Of a stretch of DNA of 64,000 nucleotides, positions 14,801-26,461 are shown one piece after another. The stretch covers positions 8,001,531 through 8,065,530 of the forward strand of contig NC_134422.1 in NCBI RefSeq assembly GCF_030867145.1. Direction: 5' to 3'. Made by a program: the position numbers and the translations under genes. Below the pieces are notes generated by a model, which saw nothing but the letters and a program-made list of their open reading frames with translations, was not told the origin of the DNA and did no database searches. Numbering within the stretch: position 1 is the first letter of the stretch; the number at the start of each line of letters is the position of its first letter. The stretch comes from Opisthocomus hoazin. Its lineage: Eukaryota; Chordata; Aves; Opisthocomiformes; Opisthocomidae.

Positions 14801-17800
14801 TTCCAGTCACCATTTCCTCCATCTGCCAGTTAAACCACTCCTGCGAGCCTCCCTATACACGTTTCAATTCCATGCAATGAATAAAAGACCTACATCTCAC
14901 ACAGCTGAGATGTTCAGAAACAGCTCATTTAACAGATCAGAGGGGGTGATAGAGGGTATGAACAAAAAGCTAAGGATATGTCAATACAACTGCCTCTTGC
15001 ACAAAGGCAGATATTTGCAAGGAGCACATCTATTTATATCCTGCTTCACTGTAATGTAAAGTAAAATGGTTTAGCTGGACACTTAACAGAAAGCTATTAC
15101 ATCTCACTTAGCTGCAAACATACTTCTTCAAAACAAGTGTAGTAGGTGAATTGCTAGCCAATCGTACCATACATTTTTCAGAAAAACAAAAAAAAAACCT
15201 CGAGCACTACATCTTTGTTAAGAATGGCCAGCTAAACCAAATCCAACAATGACACCTTCTAAGTTTATGCCTCTTAGAGGTTATTTTTTGACCCAGTAAC
15301 ACAAGTTACCCGAAACTATGCTTTCAGAATGAAGGAGCAACTACACTATGACATTTAGCCGTAGCTTTAATGAGATTTAAGATGTTTGTCCCAACAAGCT
15401 TCAGCCTTCAGACCAGGCTATATACATGACTGGACAAAGACCATTCATAAACGGCAGGACAAACTTGCTAACAAATAAACCTGGTGAGGGGGCAGAGGAG
15501 GAAGTTGATAGTGTTACATAAAGGACAGAATTCCAATTTATACACAAATTTTTGAGTTATATATTAAAGAATAACAAGAATTGATGGTGTGAAAGAGATA
15601 AAAGAACAGAAAAACTGAGCAGCAGATGAACAATGCAGTATAGAAACGTTTATGCAGAAACCAATGGCTGCAGAGAGATAATGCCCCATCCCCTTCTAAA
15701 GATCAAAGACAAAGAATAGAAAAGAAACCCGTGAACAAGCATCCCACAGCCATGTTCTTCAAACATAGAGTTTGCTTCAGCAGCCTGGATACATACAATA
15801 ACCAAGTATAATACTCTTGGAAACGTATTTTATATATTGGAGAAGAGTTCATATCATAAAATGACACATTGACAGGATTCTCGTAATACTTATATTAAAC
15901 TGCAGGAGACTAACTTATGCTAAGAGTAGCAGTGTGAGGCTGTTCTGTAATTATGGCTGCTGAGCTTCCATAAATCTGTTTTCAGACATCAGTTCCTCCA
16001 AAGCACTCCATCTAAGAGTTATGAAATCAAAATAAGATTATAGGCAGGCTGAAAGCACAATTTTCCCAACAATATTTAATCATAATCTGTTGCTGATTTA
16101 CGATCTCCTAGAAACAGAGCTTTCCAATACCGCTTTCAAAAATCTCTTAACATTGTTACACAGCACATCAGTCCAGCACCTCAAAGAGAAGTCAACAAAG
16201 AAATACACAAAACCTACTTCTTAATGGGCTTGCGGAGATGCTACTTGTCATCCAGAGTAAGCACCATATTAAGGCAGTCACACAGATTCTTCTTGCCTAA
16301 AGATTACGCTGTGAATGACCTTATTATTCAGGTCTTGCATGGCCAAACGACTCATCTTTCCATTACTAAAAGGCTCAATTTGGAATGCAGCGTTTAACAA
16401 AGGCCCCTGGGTCATTCCTATCTAGCCTTTGCTAGGTGGAATGCACATGGAAAACTGCCACTGAAAGCTTAACTGGGCTCCCAAACCCCACCACTCCTGC
16501 AGTCCTTCCAACTCAGTAGTGCCAGGACTACAGAACACCACTTCTATGAAAGCTCCTTAGATGTCACACCCATGAATTACAGGATTTTGTGTTTACTGGC
16601 TACCGTTTAACTCTGCTCATATCTATGAAATAAGAAGAATTACAGTATATTGGAAAATCTTAGAATCTTCATATCTTAATAGTAATTTTATTGGCTATCA
16701 CTAATCAGGACATTCAGAGTTGTTGCTATTTTTTAAGCAGGTAGTAGAGTTGTCTAGCTCATCAAAACTGAACAAAGCTGCCAGTATATAACAACAGGAT
16801 GGAACGTATGCTACATTGCAGCCAATTCAAAGTTCACATTGCTCTGTTACCATAATCTGACAACCCACTCTCTTCATGAACATGCTATCAAAAGTCCCAT
16901 ATTCCCCAAAGAGATCAGAAAAGACAACTGTATCAACTACTTTTAAAAGCCTACAATACAGTACCTTGAAACTTTAAATGTATCATCCTATTAAAAAAGA
17001 TGTGGCACTACATTTCTTAGTTAAATTAACTCTGGGGCAAGTAAATGTGTGAACATGGTGATACGAAGACATACAAATTTCAATTAACCTAGGCTACGGG
17101 AGCAAGCCGACAGCACCTTTCAACTGAATACAACCAAAACCACGGTATTTATGTTTCATCCTCAGACCTATGGCTAAAGCACTTCACCTACAACATCCAG
17201 CTAGTTTGAAGCAGTTGTACAGACAGACTTTAAGCAAGTAATGTAAAAAGAGCAAGACTATGATGTAAGGCAAATACACAGAAACATGAGAAGAAATTAA
17301 AAACAAAATACAAGTTAAAGGAAAAAAAAAAGCATAGACAGAATTACGCTTAAGACAAGAAAGAGCAAAGTAGCAGTATCTGTCTCCTCAGATCTTCCTT
17401 CTCTATTCATCCATACACACACACAAAAATAAAACACAAATCAGAAGACCCCTGCAACAGATTTGAGTAATTCACCGTTTCCAAATCTTTTACAAATAGT
17501 TTCTGGAAAGCTGCTAACAAACCTAACCCAGTACACTGCACACCCCTCAAAATCACTGGTATTTAGGCAACCCAATTTTTACTCCTGAGAAATGCAGTAG
17601 CTGATCTTGATGGCAATTTACAGATTGTAAAATAAAAACTGACCTAGCAATAGTGAGCAAAGCAGTTAGAAGTACTGTATCTTTGACCTTCCAAGATTTA
17701 AAAGACACAACAAGTCTTTATATTATCTTTACTGTTGGGGTTTGGTGTTTTTTTTTTTTTTTCAATTGAGGAGTACAAACTATAAATTAAAGATATGCTA

Positions 17801-18889
17801 CAAAATATTCAAACACTTGACATCACAGTACTTAAAACAAACACTTAATATTAGCTGCCTGGCAATAATATTATCAATTGAAAGTAGCAAATGAAAGACT
17901 AACAAACAAATGAAAGACTGTTGAAGAAAACACGTTTGCATTGTCATTTGTTTCTCCTGAATAGAAAATGGTTTGAATAAAACTTCTTGAAAAATAATTG
18001 CAGAACTCCATTTTTGTCACTTTCACTTCAACAATAAATATGAACTCCCTATCTAACATTCACAAGAAATGTGAGAGTGCTGCGATCATGTCTTCTGCCT
18101 AGTATGCAACCAAAAAGCAAGTCTCAAGTACAATAGTTCCTGCAGAAGACAAGACACGAGAAAGTAACCCTGTTGAAAACTGCAAGTTAATGCCTCAATG
18201 CAAAAAGGCTACACCCAGACACTCTATAAGAGAAAAAAAAACCCCCACCACATTCACGATTCTGCATTAGGTACACAAGATGTCTCTAATTTCAGGCTAA
18301 TGAAAAGGGCCGTCAATATTAAAAACAAAAACTACTAAAAAAACACTCCAAAACACCAGAGACTTGTAGATTATATTATCTGACAATGCACCCTAAACAA
18401 GTATCCATCACCCATTTTGGGTTTCTTCCATCACCTTCCTAATCCAGCTTTCTACAGAAATCGCACAAATTCACCAACATGTACCTTGTACTACAGGCTT
18501 AATTATCAAAGCTAGAAGTTGTGCAAATCGCTTAGTATGAATAATCGGAATTCTTCTTAGACTCAAACGTAAGAAACAGGTATGCCTCACTTTTTCTGTC
18601 TCATTCTGTCTCACTTGTACAGTGAAACCCTTCTTCAGTGCTGAAAACTCATTTCAAAACATTATTGGAAGAGACTGTAAAAATCAGGCTGTGACACAGT
18701 TTGCTCTCAATCCTACTTACACTCTGGATTACAGTATACTAGACACATCCAGACGCAGATTGTCCAACATGCGGCAAAGCCCATACAATAGATTAACAAC
18801 CCTCTTCCCCAACTACCCTAGGCAGCACGAATATACATTTCCCCCCCCAGACAGCATAAGGGGAGGTCTAAACAGGAACCCACGGTAAG
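11836..18889. other. Non-coding, AT-rich; presumed R3HDM1 intron 1, proximal part
   Basis: No supported gene or repeat apart from homopolymer tracts (T-run near 17,747-17,762, A-runs near 15,190 and 17,322) and a short direct repeat 'aaatgaaagact' near 17,890 and 17,910. Nothing else seen. Confidence 0.5.
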
Positions 18890-19421
18890 GGCCGGTGCGA
18901 ACCCAGCACGCTTGCAGACAACCGCCACAAACCCGAAAAACCCGACCTCAGAGCCCACCGCCCCCGAGGGCCACCGGCCGGCTCCCCAGCCCCGGCTCCC
19001 TGAGCAGAGCGCTTGCCCAGCGACCAACACCTTCCAACACGGAACCGCGACAGCGCGGCCGGGACGGACCCCAGGCCGTGGCGGCCCCACGGCGGGGCGG
19101 CGCGGGAGCGCAGCTCCGGGCCGCGCCGCGCCGTGCCCCGCTCCGCCGGCCAGCCCTGCCTATATTAGGGAAGGGAAGCGGGGCCAGGCTCTTCCCGCCG
19201 GAGCGGGACCCCCGCGGCGGGCAGGTGCAGCCGGGCCCCCGCCGCCAGCCGGCCCCGACGGCCGCCGCGCACGCCCGCTCCCTCAGCGGCTGCCCCGCTC
19301 TCCGCACTGCGGGCGAGGCCGACCGCCTCCCCTCCCCCTCCTCCCCCCCGCTCTCCTCAGCGGAGCGCGCGGCCCCACAACCTCCCTCCCGCCTTCCTCG
19401 CCGGGGCGGCGGGCTCCTTAC

Positions 19422-19600
19422 CGCGGCAGCGCGGCCGGCGGGCTGGGGCCGGCGCGGTGGCACCGGGCTCACGCACGAGGAGCGCTCAACCCCATCGCCA
19501 GCCCCGACAGCCGCCCGGGTTCCTCCTGCTGCCGCGGCGGGGAGAAAGGCCCGCCCCACCGCTCCGCTGCCGCCAATAGCCGCGCGGAACGCTAATGATT
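19422..19600 (-). other. R3HDM1: Putative R3HDM1 non-coding exon 1 (minus strand)
   Basis: On the minus strand the sequence reads ...gctgccgcg|GTAAGGAG, a strong donor with its GT at 19421-19420. The island's CCAAT boxes lie just beyond the assumed 5' end. In mammals and other vertebrates R3HDM1 is the divergent neighbour of ZRANB3, so a minus-strand exon is expected here. No R3HDM1 protein sequence is seen, so the name rests on gene order, and the 5' boundary is approximate. Confidence 0.4.
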
Positions 19601-20059
19601 AACGGCCGCGCGGACCAATTAACGGCGCGGCGCCTTCCCGGTGAGCGGGGCCTCTCCGCGCTTACGCGGGCGCAAGCCCGCCCAGAAGACCGCAGCCAAT
19701 CGCAGAGCGCCGTTCCGTTCACAGACGGCCGCGACCACCAACAGGAACCCCGCCTCGGCGCGGAGACCGGCACCGCTGCGCCCGCCCACTGTGGGCTGCC
19801 GACAACCACTGGCAGCGCGGCGGCGCACTGACGGACTGCTCTGGCGGCTAATGACAGCCCGCCTGTCCCCGCCTCCTTGCTCCCCCCCCCGTCCGCCCGG
19901 GTGGCGGCGGCCCTTCCTTGGCTGGGATGCGCCCGAGCAGGGCCGCCGGGGCTGCGGTGTACCCCGAGCAGCCGCGCCGCGGCCCCGCCGGGTGCCCCCC
20001 GCCGGCATGCGCGCGGAGAGCCCCCACACATAAAGGGGAGGAAAAAACGGTCCCCGGGC

Positions 20060-20193
20060 CCGGAAGCGCCGCGCGCGCGCTGGGAAGCGTGTGGGTGCCT
20101 GCGCCTGCGAGCTTCCCGACCCCCCCCCCCCCCCGCGCACCGCGCGTCATTTCCGGGCGGCGGAGGTTTGAGCCCAGAGCCCGCCAAGAAGCC
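20060..20193 (+). other. ZRANB3: ZRANB3 non-coding exon 1 (inferred; 5' end approximate)
   Basis: A plus-strand splice donor, gaagcc|GTGAGTGG, lies at 20194 inside the CpG island. It is the natural 5' partner for the acceptor at 26301-26302, seven bases before the start codon. No ATG occurs between 20060 and 20193, so the ATG at 26310 would be first in the transcript. The start is a guess placed just after an ETS-like ccggaagcg; transcription may begin anywhere from about 20,030 to 20,160. Confidence 0.5.
20118..20134. repeat. C homopolymer in the promoter
   Basis: Fifteen consecutive C at 20120-20134, about 60 bp upstream of the ZRANB3 exon 1 donor, inside the inferred 5'UTR. A ten-G run follows at 20231-20240 on the same strand. 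Both are likely length-variable and hard to sequence. Confidence 0.9.
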
Positions 20194-22758
20194 GTGAGTG
20201 GTGCGGCGGGGCCTGGCCGAGCGGCCCCTCGGGGGGGGGGTAGGCGTAGGCGTGAAGGGCAGCGGCTGGGAGGAGGCGAGGGGCTCCCGGCCTGGCCCGG
20301 CCCCGCGAAGCGGTGGGTTGTGAGGTGCCGAGGGACTCGCTTGTTGTGAGAGGACGAGCTCGCAGGAGCGTCCGGTTCCTTCCCAGCTCGAAGGTCTCGC
20401 TGGTTCCCCCGGCCGCGGCGGCTGGGTTATCGCAGCCTGTGCTCGGGTGAGTCGGGGGGGGAAAATGTGCCCCTGGGCAGGCGTTAAGGCGCCTGTTTCC
20501 CTCCAAGCCCGGTGCGCTGGCCTGTGGAAAAACTGTCGTGTGCTGCAGGGCTTTGCGATGCCCTGCGTCCTGTCTCCTTGCTCTCTCACGTAACATTTTT
20601 TAAAATGCTGTTTTCTAGTGACTTGGGTAGTTTTTCCATTCCTCATTGTCCCACCGGTAGAAAAAAGGGTTGATGAATCAATCGGCCGAGGTCCTGTGAT
20701 TTTCTTAGAAACTGAAATTCCCTGAAAAGTTTTATTGAGCATAGAGCTGTGGAGCAGTTAGGGCCATCGAGAGGAAGAAATTTATGAAGCAAACGCGTGA
20801 TGGAAATACTCAATTTGTTTTGGGCATCTGCTACTGAGCTGCATTGAAAGGGTATACTTGTTGGCCTGTAAAAATAAATAGTGAGTTTATGCTATGATAT
20901 CAGCTTGTGCTGACAAACAGCTACTGCAAAACTTAAATAGTCCTTGAAGTTCTCATCGGTTTTGCACTCAATGAACATATCACCTGGGGTAATATCCCCA
21001 ACAAGTTGGGTCTCAACACATACCTCTAGAAGGATGAGTGTTGGTAGTGAGGTGCAGTATAGCAGCAGCAGTGACGGAAAGAATTTGAGATGATTTTTTT
21101 TAAATTTTATTTTATTTTCCTAGTATTTACACTGCCTTTATCCCTCAGTGGTTACTTACTTTTCCAGATCATTTATGAATTCATTGAACATAATAGCAGT
21201 TGGAGCAGATTCCTCTGAAATACTGCTGATACTGTTTCTCTCATGTATGAACAGTCTACATGCTTGTATTTTAACAAAAGGTTTTTTTTTTTAAAAAGTT
21301 TCATGACAGCTCAGTTTTCTTAAAAATTTGGCAGACTTTTTCAAACGTTTTCCTGGAAATTATAGTTACTGTATAAATATGTTTATAAAACTTACTCTGT
21401 TCTAATTTAACTAATTTTGGAAAATAATGGAAACTGGACTGTATCAACCAGTTTATAGCTGCGTTGTGGTAGATACCCTTCAAAAAAACTTAAGTGGACT
21501 TGAAAGATAAGATTCGCCTTTGCAAAAGGTGCACCAAATAGGTGCATTTATCCTGGTGTTCAGAAGTTCTGCACTTCATAATGTTTACTGATTTTTATGC
21601 CCGGTGAGTTGTGTTGTAGCCACATGAGTCTTCCCTGCTCCTGCTTGTAAAAGTTGCTGTCATCTACCACTAGCTAGTCCTGAGACACTAAAGCAATTGT
21701 AGATGAAAAGTTACTAGGTTTATTAATTCATCTATTTCATCCTTGATTTTTTAAAACACTTGAGAAAATACTATACGGTTTTTCTTTTTTATTTTTTACT
21801 TATAAAACTTCTATAGCTGAATGAACTCTCAGAGTGAAAAGGTAGGTCTCCACACCAAACCTTTTGGGTCTATTTTGTCTGAGAAAATTGAAGTTCCAGA
21901 GCTTGTGATCTAGAGGTGTGGGAAGGTTGGCGGGATGCATATTACAACATATTAAGGACACAGAAACAAATGAAAAATTGTAGTTAGAGAAAACATGCAC
22001 TACTCTTTCTCTCTGTTCTTAGAGCTTTTGAATCTACAATGGGTAGAACAACAGACAGAAACTGGTCTTCTGCTACACTGACTATATTTTTTTTAAAAAA
22101 GGCTATTTTTATTTGTTGACATTGCTACAGTGATGTAGGTAATTGATCTGTCTCCAAACAAAATATAAATGACCACCGCTGCCAAAGTCATTATACACAT
22201 GTAAGGCATCGATTCTCAGTATAATTATTACTTTAGCAAATCAATAAAAGGCAATTTGGTGGAATTAATTTCTTTCTCTGTCTTGTTTCATGACTCTTCA
22301 TTCTGATTTTCTACACAACCGAAGTAAATCTTTCACAGGGTCGATATACCTTTCATCGTGTCTTTATAGCTTTGGATATCATAAAACGGTGCTGCAGGTA
22401 TGAATAGAGACTGAATATGGATTTTTATCACTGCTGTTTATTCAGAAATCGTGACAGAGTTCTTTGAATCTTCAGGATATGATTCTTTGTATGATCATTA
22501 AAAATTGCATGCTAACAGTAATTGAAGCAAACTTAAAAGGTTTGGGGAAGAACTGTGTAAGTGTTGCTTTTGAAAAAAAGGTGAGCATAAAGTTGATAAT
22601 TAGGAGAATATTGGGCTAATGTAATCATGTGCAGCGCTTTGCGTTTCCAAAGAGCAATTCATGAAAGATTTAGTAATGCACAATTCATATTGCTGTCTTG
22701 TGCTCACGCTAGTCATTGTTCATGTTTTTATAATAGTGATTGTTCACTGCATGTCGAC

Positions 22759-22819
22759 TTCTTTAATTATTCACCTATTCTATAGTTATTCACCATTCAT
22801 TTCTTTAATTATTCACCTA
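22759..22819. repeat. Short direct repeat, 2 x 19 bp
   Basis: ttctttaattattcaccta occurs at 22759-22777 and again, identically, at 22801-22819, with a partial third match (ttattcacc) between them. It is likely a small local duplication. Confidence 0.85.
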
Positions 22820-24849
22820 GAGGAAAGAAAATAAATAAAAGCTTGTACGTATCTGGTAGTTAATGCTTTCTGTGTTGCTGTTGCTGCTTTTAAAGATAGA
22901 TCTGCAAAGTCAGTTTTAACCTTATTAGTGACTGATCCAGAACCATTTTTATGGTAGTATTGCTATGTACTGATGAATCATGTGCCTCCTCTAATTCAGA
23001 TTTATGCTTCTCAAGCTGCATGGGTTTTATTCATTGTTTCAGTGAAAGAATCTTGACATAATCTAGTTCAACAGAAAGTTAGTTATGTTAACATTTCATT
23101 CTCATAATGTCACTCACAACAAGCTATGTAGCAAGCTGATCAGCAGTATATCATCTTCTCTGCTTTTACAGAATAGAAAATAACAGAAAATGAGTCAGAA
23201 ACTTTCTTTAGAGGTGAATCACAAACTGATTGGGGGTATTGAACAGGTTTGTTGGGTCCACCAATCCTGCAGCATACTTGTTTAAAGTAGGCTCTACAGA
23301 AATGTTTAGTGTTTGATTTTTGCCAGCAGTCTTGCAGTACCTTAATCAAGTTTTAAAGAAAAAAATATACTCTGTGGAAAATAAGGTGATAGAATTATTG
23401 AAGTGATTGTGATTACTTTCCCAACAGTTAGAGCTGAACCACTTCTGTTTATTCAACTGAGAGATGAAGTGGGCATTTACCAGAGCTTTATGGCTTCTTT
23501 TCTGTGAAATGCATCTTTTGGCTGTACAGGGCAAGTCAGAGGCTTTCCTTCTTCTGTTTAGCAAAGTTCAGTGATGGACATGCATCAAAGAGGCTTGATA
23601 CTGATCATAGTACTTTTATCTCCTGTTATCTCTAGAACTGGCTGTTTCCCTGACATAGAGAAGGTATCCCTCTATATTTTTGGACAGGTTATATTCTAGG
23701 TCTTTAGTTGGAAGTCTGTGTCAAGAGGAGGTTTCGTAGCACTGGGCTTGTCTCTTAGGTTTGCACCTTGAGTGTGTGACCTGATACGAATCTAGAGAGA
23801 AAAGATCCTGTCTTTCTACTGGTAGTACCAGACTTGCTTAAGAACTGGCCTTTCTGTACCGTGATCGTGCAATTGGAAGCAGAGCGGCAGCATCTCTCCA
23901 GCTCGTACTGCTGTGTGAATCACACGCATACAGTGAGTAACTGAGGTGTTCAGGCCCTGGAGGTACATGTTCTTGAGACCAGGGCTGAAACCATGTTTAT
24001 ACAGAAGTCCTTAAGTGTGTGTGTATATACATGCATGTGCATATCTGTGATTCCAGTTAGGATGATTGTTTTCATCCATGTGCAATAATATTTCTCAGGC
24101 TTTATAAGTGGGGTGGAGGAGAACTCTTCAGTAATAACCTTCTTAAAATAGGTTCTCTAGCAGCTAAATGATTTCATACAAAATAGAGCAAAATCCATAG
24201 CAATGGTAAATACAACCCTTATGCCTCAACTTTGAGTGTTACTCAACACTTTAAATTTCAATTTGCTTGTTTTCCCATCATTGTCAGTCAGAACAGTTGT
24301 GGTTACACACTGCTTCATTGTAGTAGTGGCAATAGGTGCCCAAGAGGGTATGCACAGTTCTTCAGTGTTACACTGTCACAATGACCATCTCATGGAACTT
24401 GACTGTAGGCTCATCTGCAGCATTTTCTTTCCAGTTCTCTGACTCTCTGTGATGCATACCTTTATAGGTATGCCTATAATTCATCATATAACCAAAAAAA
24501 GCACTTTTTCTGACTGTCTGAATGTCATTAGTCTCACTGGCGATGCCAGTGACAGGTTACTTCAAAATACTCATTTTTCTAGGGTTCTACAACAGTTTAG
24601 TGGATTTCCAGAACAATGTCCTTTTTCTTCCTTTTTTTTTTTTTTTTCCTGGAGGTTGTGGTCCTTTTTTCTATTTTGAGTTGGGGGGGGGGGTTTGTCC
24701 AGTTACAGCCATTGTTGTCTACAGTACTAACAGTGCCAATTTTTGTGCTCTGGAAGTGGCAAATTCCCCATAACTTCTTTTTGCAGTGCTCTGCAGACCT
24801 CTCTTCTTTCCCTTTTTCTTTGTCTCTCCCTGATATTAAGATAGTGTTG

Positions 24850-25010
24850 CCGGCCGTGTGAGGGGCCCTGCTCCACACCACGGTGGAGCACCACAGAGAG
24901 GGGCTCCTGCAGGCTGCCCATGGGTTTGGGAAGCTGCCAGTGGGAGCCCACCCCCTCCCATCCCAAAGGCAGGATTTCTCGGTTTCAGTCTTAGGCCCGT
25001 GGAAGGTGCA
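24850..25010. mobile_element. Possible 5' CR1 fragment (GC-rich patch in intron 1)
   Basis: An isolated GC-rich block in AT-rich intron with 'cacggtggagca', 'ctcctgcag' and 'gcccatgggt' spaced as in the repeated 'ctggagcag...ctgcagcccatgg' units I associate with the 5' part of full-length avian CR1. This is recognition from memory of the repeat style only, and the orientation is unsure. Confidence 0.2.
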
Positions 25011-26302
25011 GTGTTAGGAGGTGTTTGTATGGGAGGGCTAGAACAAAAGCCCTGGCTGTTTCAACTTGGGCTATATATGTAGTGCAGTAGTGCAGCTATA
25101 GCTATATTCTCTTCCCAGAAGAGAATGTAACTTCACCTGGGAGACTGTATATCAAATTTTTTAGCTGAAACTTCATAAATGGAATTCTTTAGGCATACAA
25201 AGGTGCTGTTCTTTCACTGTGGCATAGAATTTCATCTGAATCAATCCATTTGTTTTGCCTCCTTACCTGTACTCCACATGACATTGCAAGGAAACTCTGT
25301 TTAGCATGGTCATGCTTTGTTATGTTGATGAACCATTTGCGTTGTCCCCAGGTCTGTCTTAGTTTGTAACCAGTCAGTGTAAAAAAAAAAACAGGTTACT
25401 TGGTCCTGCAGATCCTCGAAATGAATGACTATTTAGCTCGGCACATTTCTTCTTGTGAATGTAATGGCTCATCCCACTAAATCATATCTGACTTCTTCTG
25501 AGCTGCGTCAGAAATATGTCGATGTCAAAAAATCTGAGTGCAACATACTCAGAATTTTGGTATCAAACCTGATGGCACAATACCTACTGTTAACAATACA
25601 GGAAGCTTATGTTGGCTAATATTCGTTGTTCCTGTGATTGTTAAGGTAATCCTGCTCCCCACACAGGCCATGAATCCAAAATAATTAGGAAGTGCTTTGA
25701 TGTAAAGGTTTGTTGCTTTCCTCATGTTTAGTTATTGCACTGCTGCTGAACTTTTTAACCATTTGTTTGTTTAAAGTCTGTTGAAGTTATAAGAGAACAA
25801 AAGCTAGTATTTCTTGACTGGGTGTATTTTGCCCTTTTTCTCCGATTTGATTCTCAGGATTAAAATTTTTAGAAGACTTGGTTCCATCATCAGAAGGTTA
25901 AATAATATTTTTTTCCTCTGTAACTTTTCTGAAAAATGTTTACTGAGAGTTATGTTTCAATATCTATAATTAAGCTCTGTTTGAATGGCCAACAACTTTC
26001 ATCCATGAATAGGGACCTTTCTTAAGTAACTATTTCATAGCGTTGAGGAAGTGATACGTGCTGACTGCTCCATACTGGAATACTTAGAATATTTTATTGA
26101 TATTGAGGTGGTGGGCTCTTCCTCCATCATCAGCATTATTTTATGCTTTCTAGGGAGAATTCTCAAGACTTGCGAAGAGTAGTGTAGATACTGAGTATTT
26201 CAAGGTGGAGTGATTATTATTATTCCATGAAACTTTATTCTGTAACGTATTGCAGACCCATCTTTTAAGTGAGATGACTTTTTTTTGTTTTGTTTCCCTC
26301 AG

Positions 26303-26461
26303 GTTCAACATGGCTAGTACATTCCAGGAAACACCTACACTTGAAGCTTCTTATTCAGAAAATGTTGATGCTAAACTGTCCTTTCTGCCTGAAAGACTGA
26401 GAAAGAAACTGCTTCCTTTTCAGGAGAAAGGCATCATTTTTGCACTTCAGAGAAGTGGCAG
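26303..26461 (+). CDS. ZRANB3: ZRANB3 exon 2 (start codon, N-terminus)
   Basis: The acceptor is a pyrimidine-rich tract ending ccctcag; the donor is gGTAAAATCC. The start codon is at 26310 (context aacATGg). It encodes residues 1-51, including the family-typical [14 protein letters not shown] and [11 protein letters not shown] that open the SNF2 domain (Q-motif region). The last codon is split AG|G. The first ~24 residues are low in recognisable conservation, as expected for this end of the protein. Confidence 0.95.

Larger units (their letters stand above)
18890..20520. promoter_or_regulatory. CpG island, probable bidirectional R3HDM1/ZRANB3 promoter
   Basis: GC- and CpG-dense stretch in an otherwise AT-rich window, flanked by divergent splice donors (minus at 19421, plus at 20194). 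It contains CCAAT boxes at 19573-19577, 19615-19619 and 19696-19700 on the plus strand, an NRF1-like ggcatgcgcgc near 20004, and ETS-like sites ccggaagcg (20060) and atttccggg (20150). No clear TATA box precedes either donor at a fixed distance; this suits dispersed housekeeping initiation. Long ORFs here on both strands are products of base composition. Confidence 0.8.
20194..26302 (+). other. ZRANB3 intron 1
   Basis: 6.1-kb intron between the inferred 5'UTR exon and the start-codon exon. The first ~330 bp are still CpG island. It contains a perfect 19-bp direct repeat (22759-22777 and 22801-22819), a T-run/G-run pair near 24,637 and 24,685, and a GC-rich patch at 24,850-25,010. No exon recognised. 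Confidence 0.6.

Noticed and set aside
18895..19602. Overlapping 203-235 codon frames on both strands
   Set aside because: Same composition effect in the CpG island; three frames are open together, none with domain features.
19486..20742. 418-codon open frame on the minus strand across the CpG island
   Set aside because: It spans the promoter and both strands are open here because stop codons are rare at this GC content. The product is low-complexity Arg/Pro/Gly/Ala-rich with no motif.
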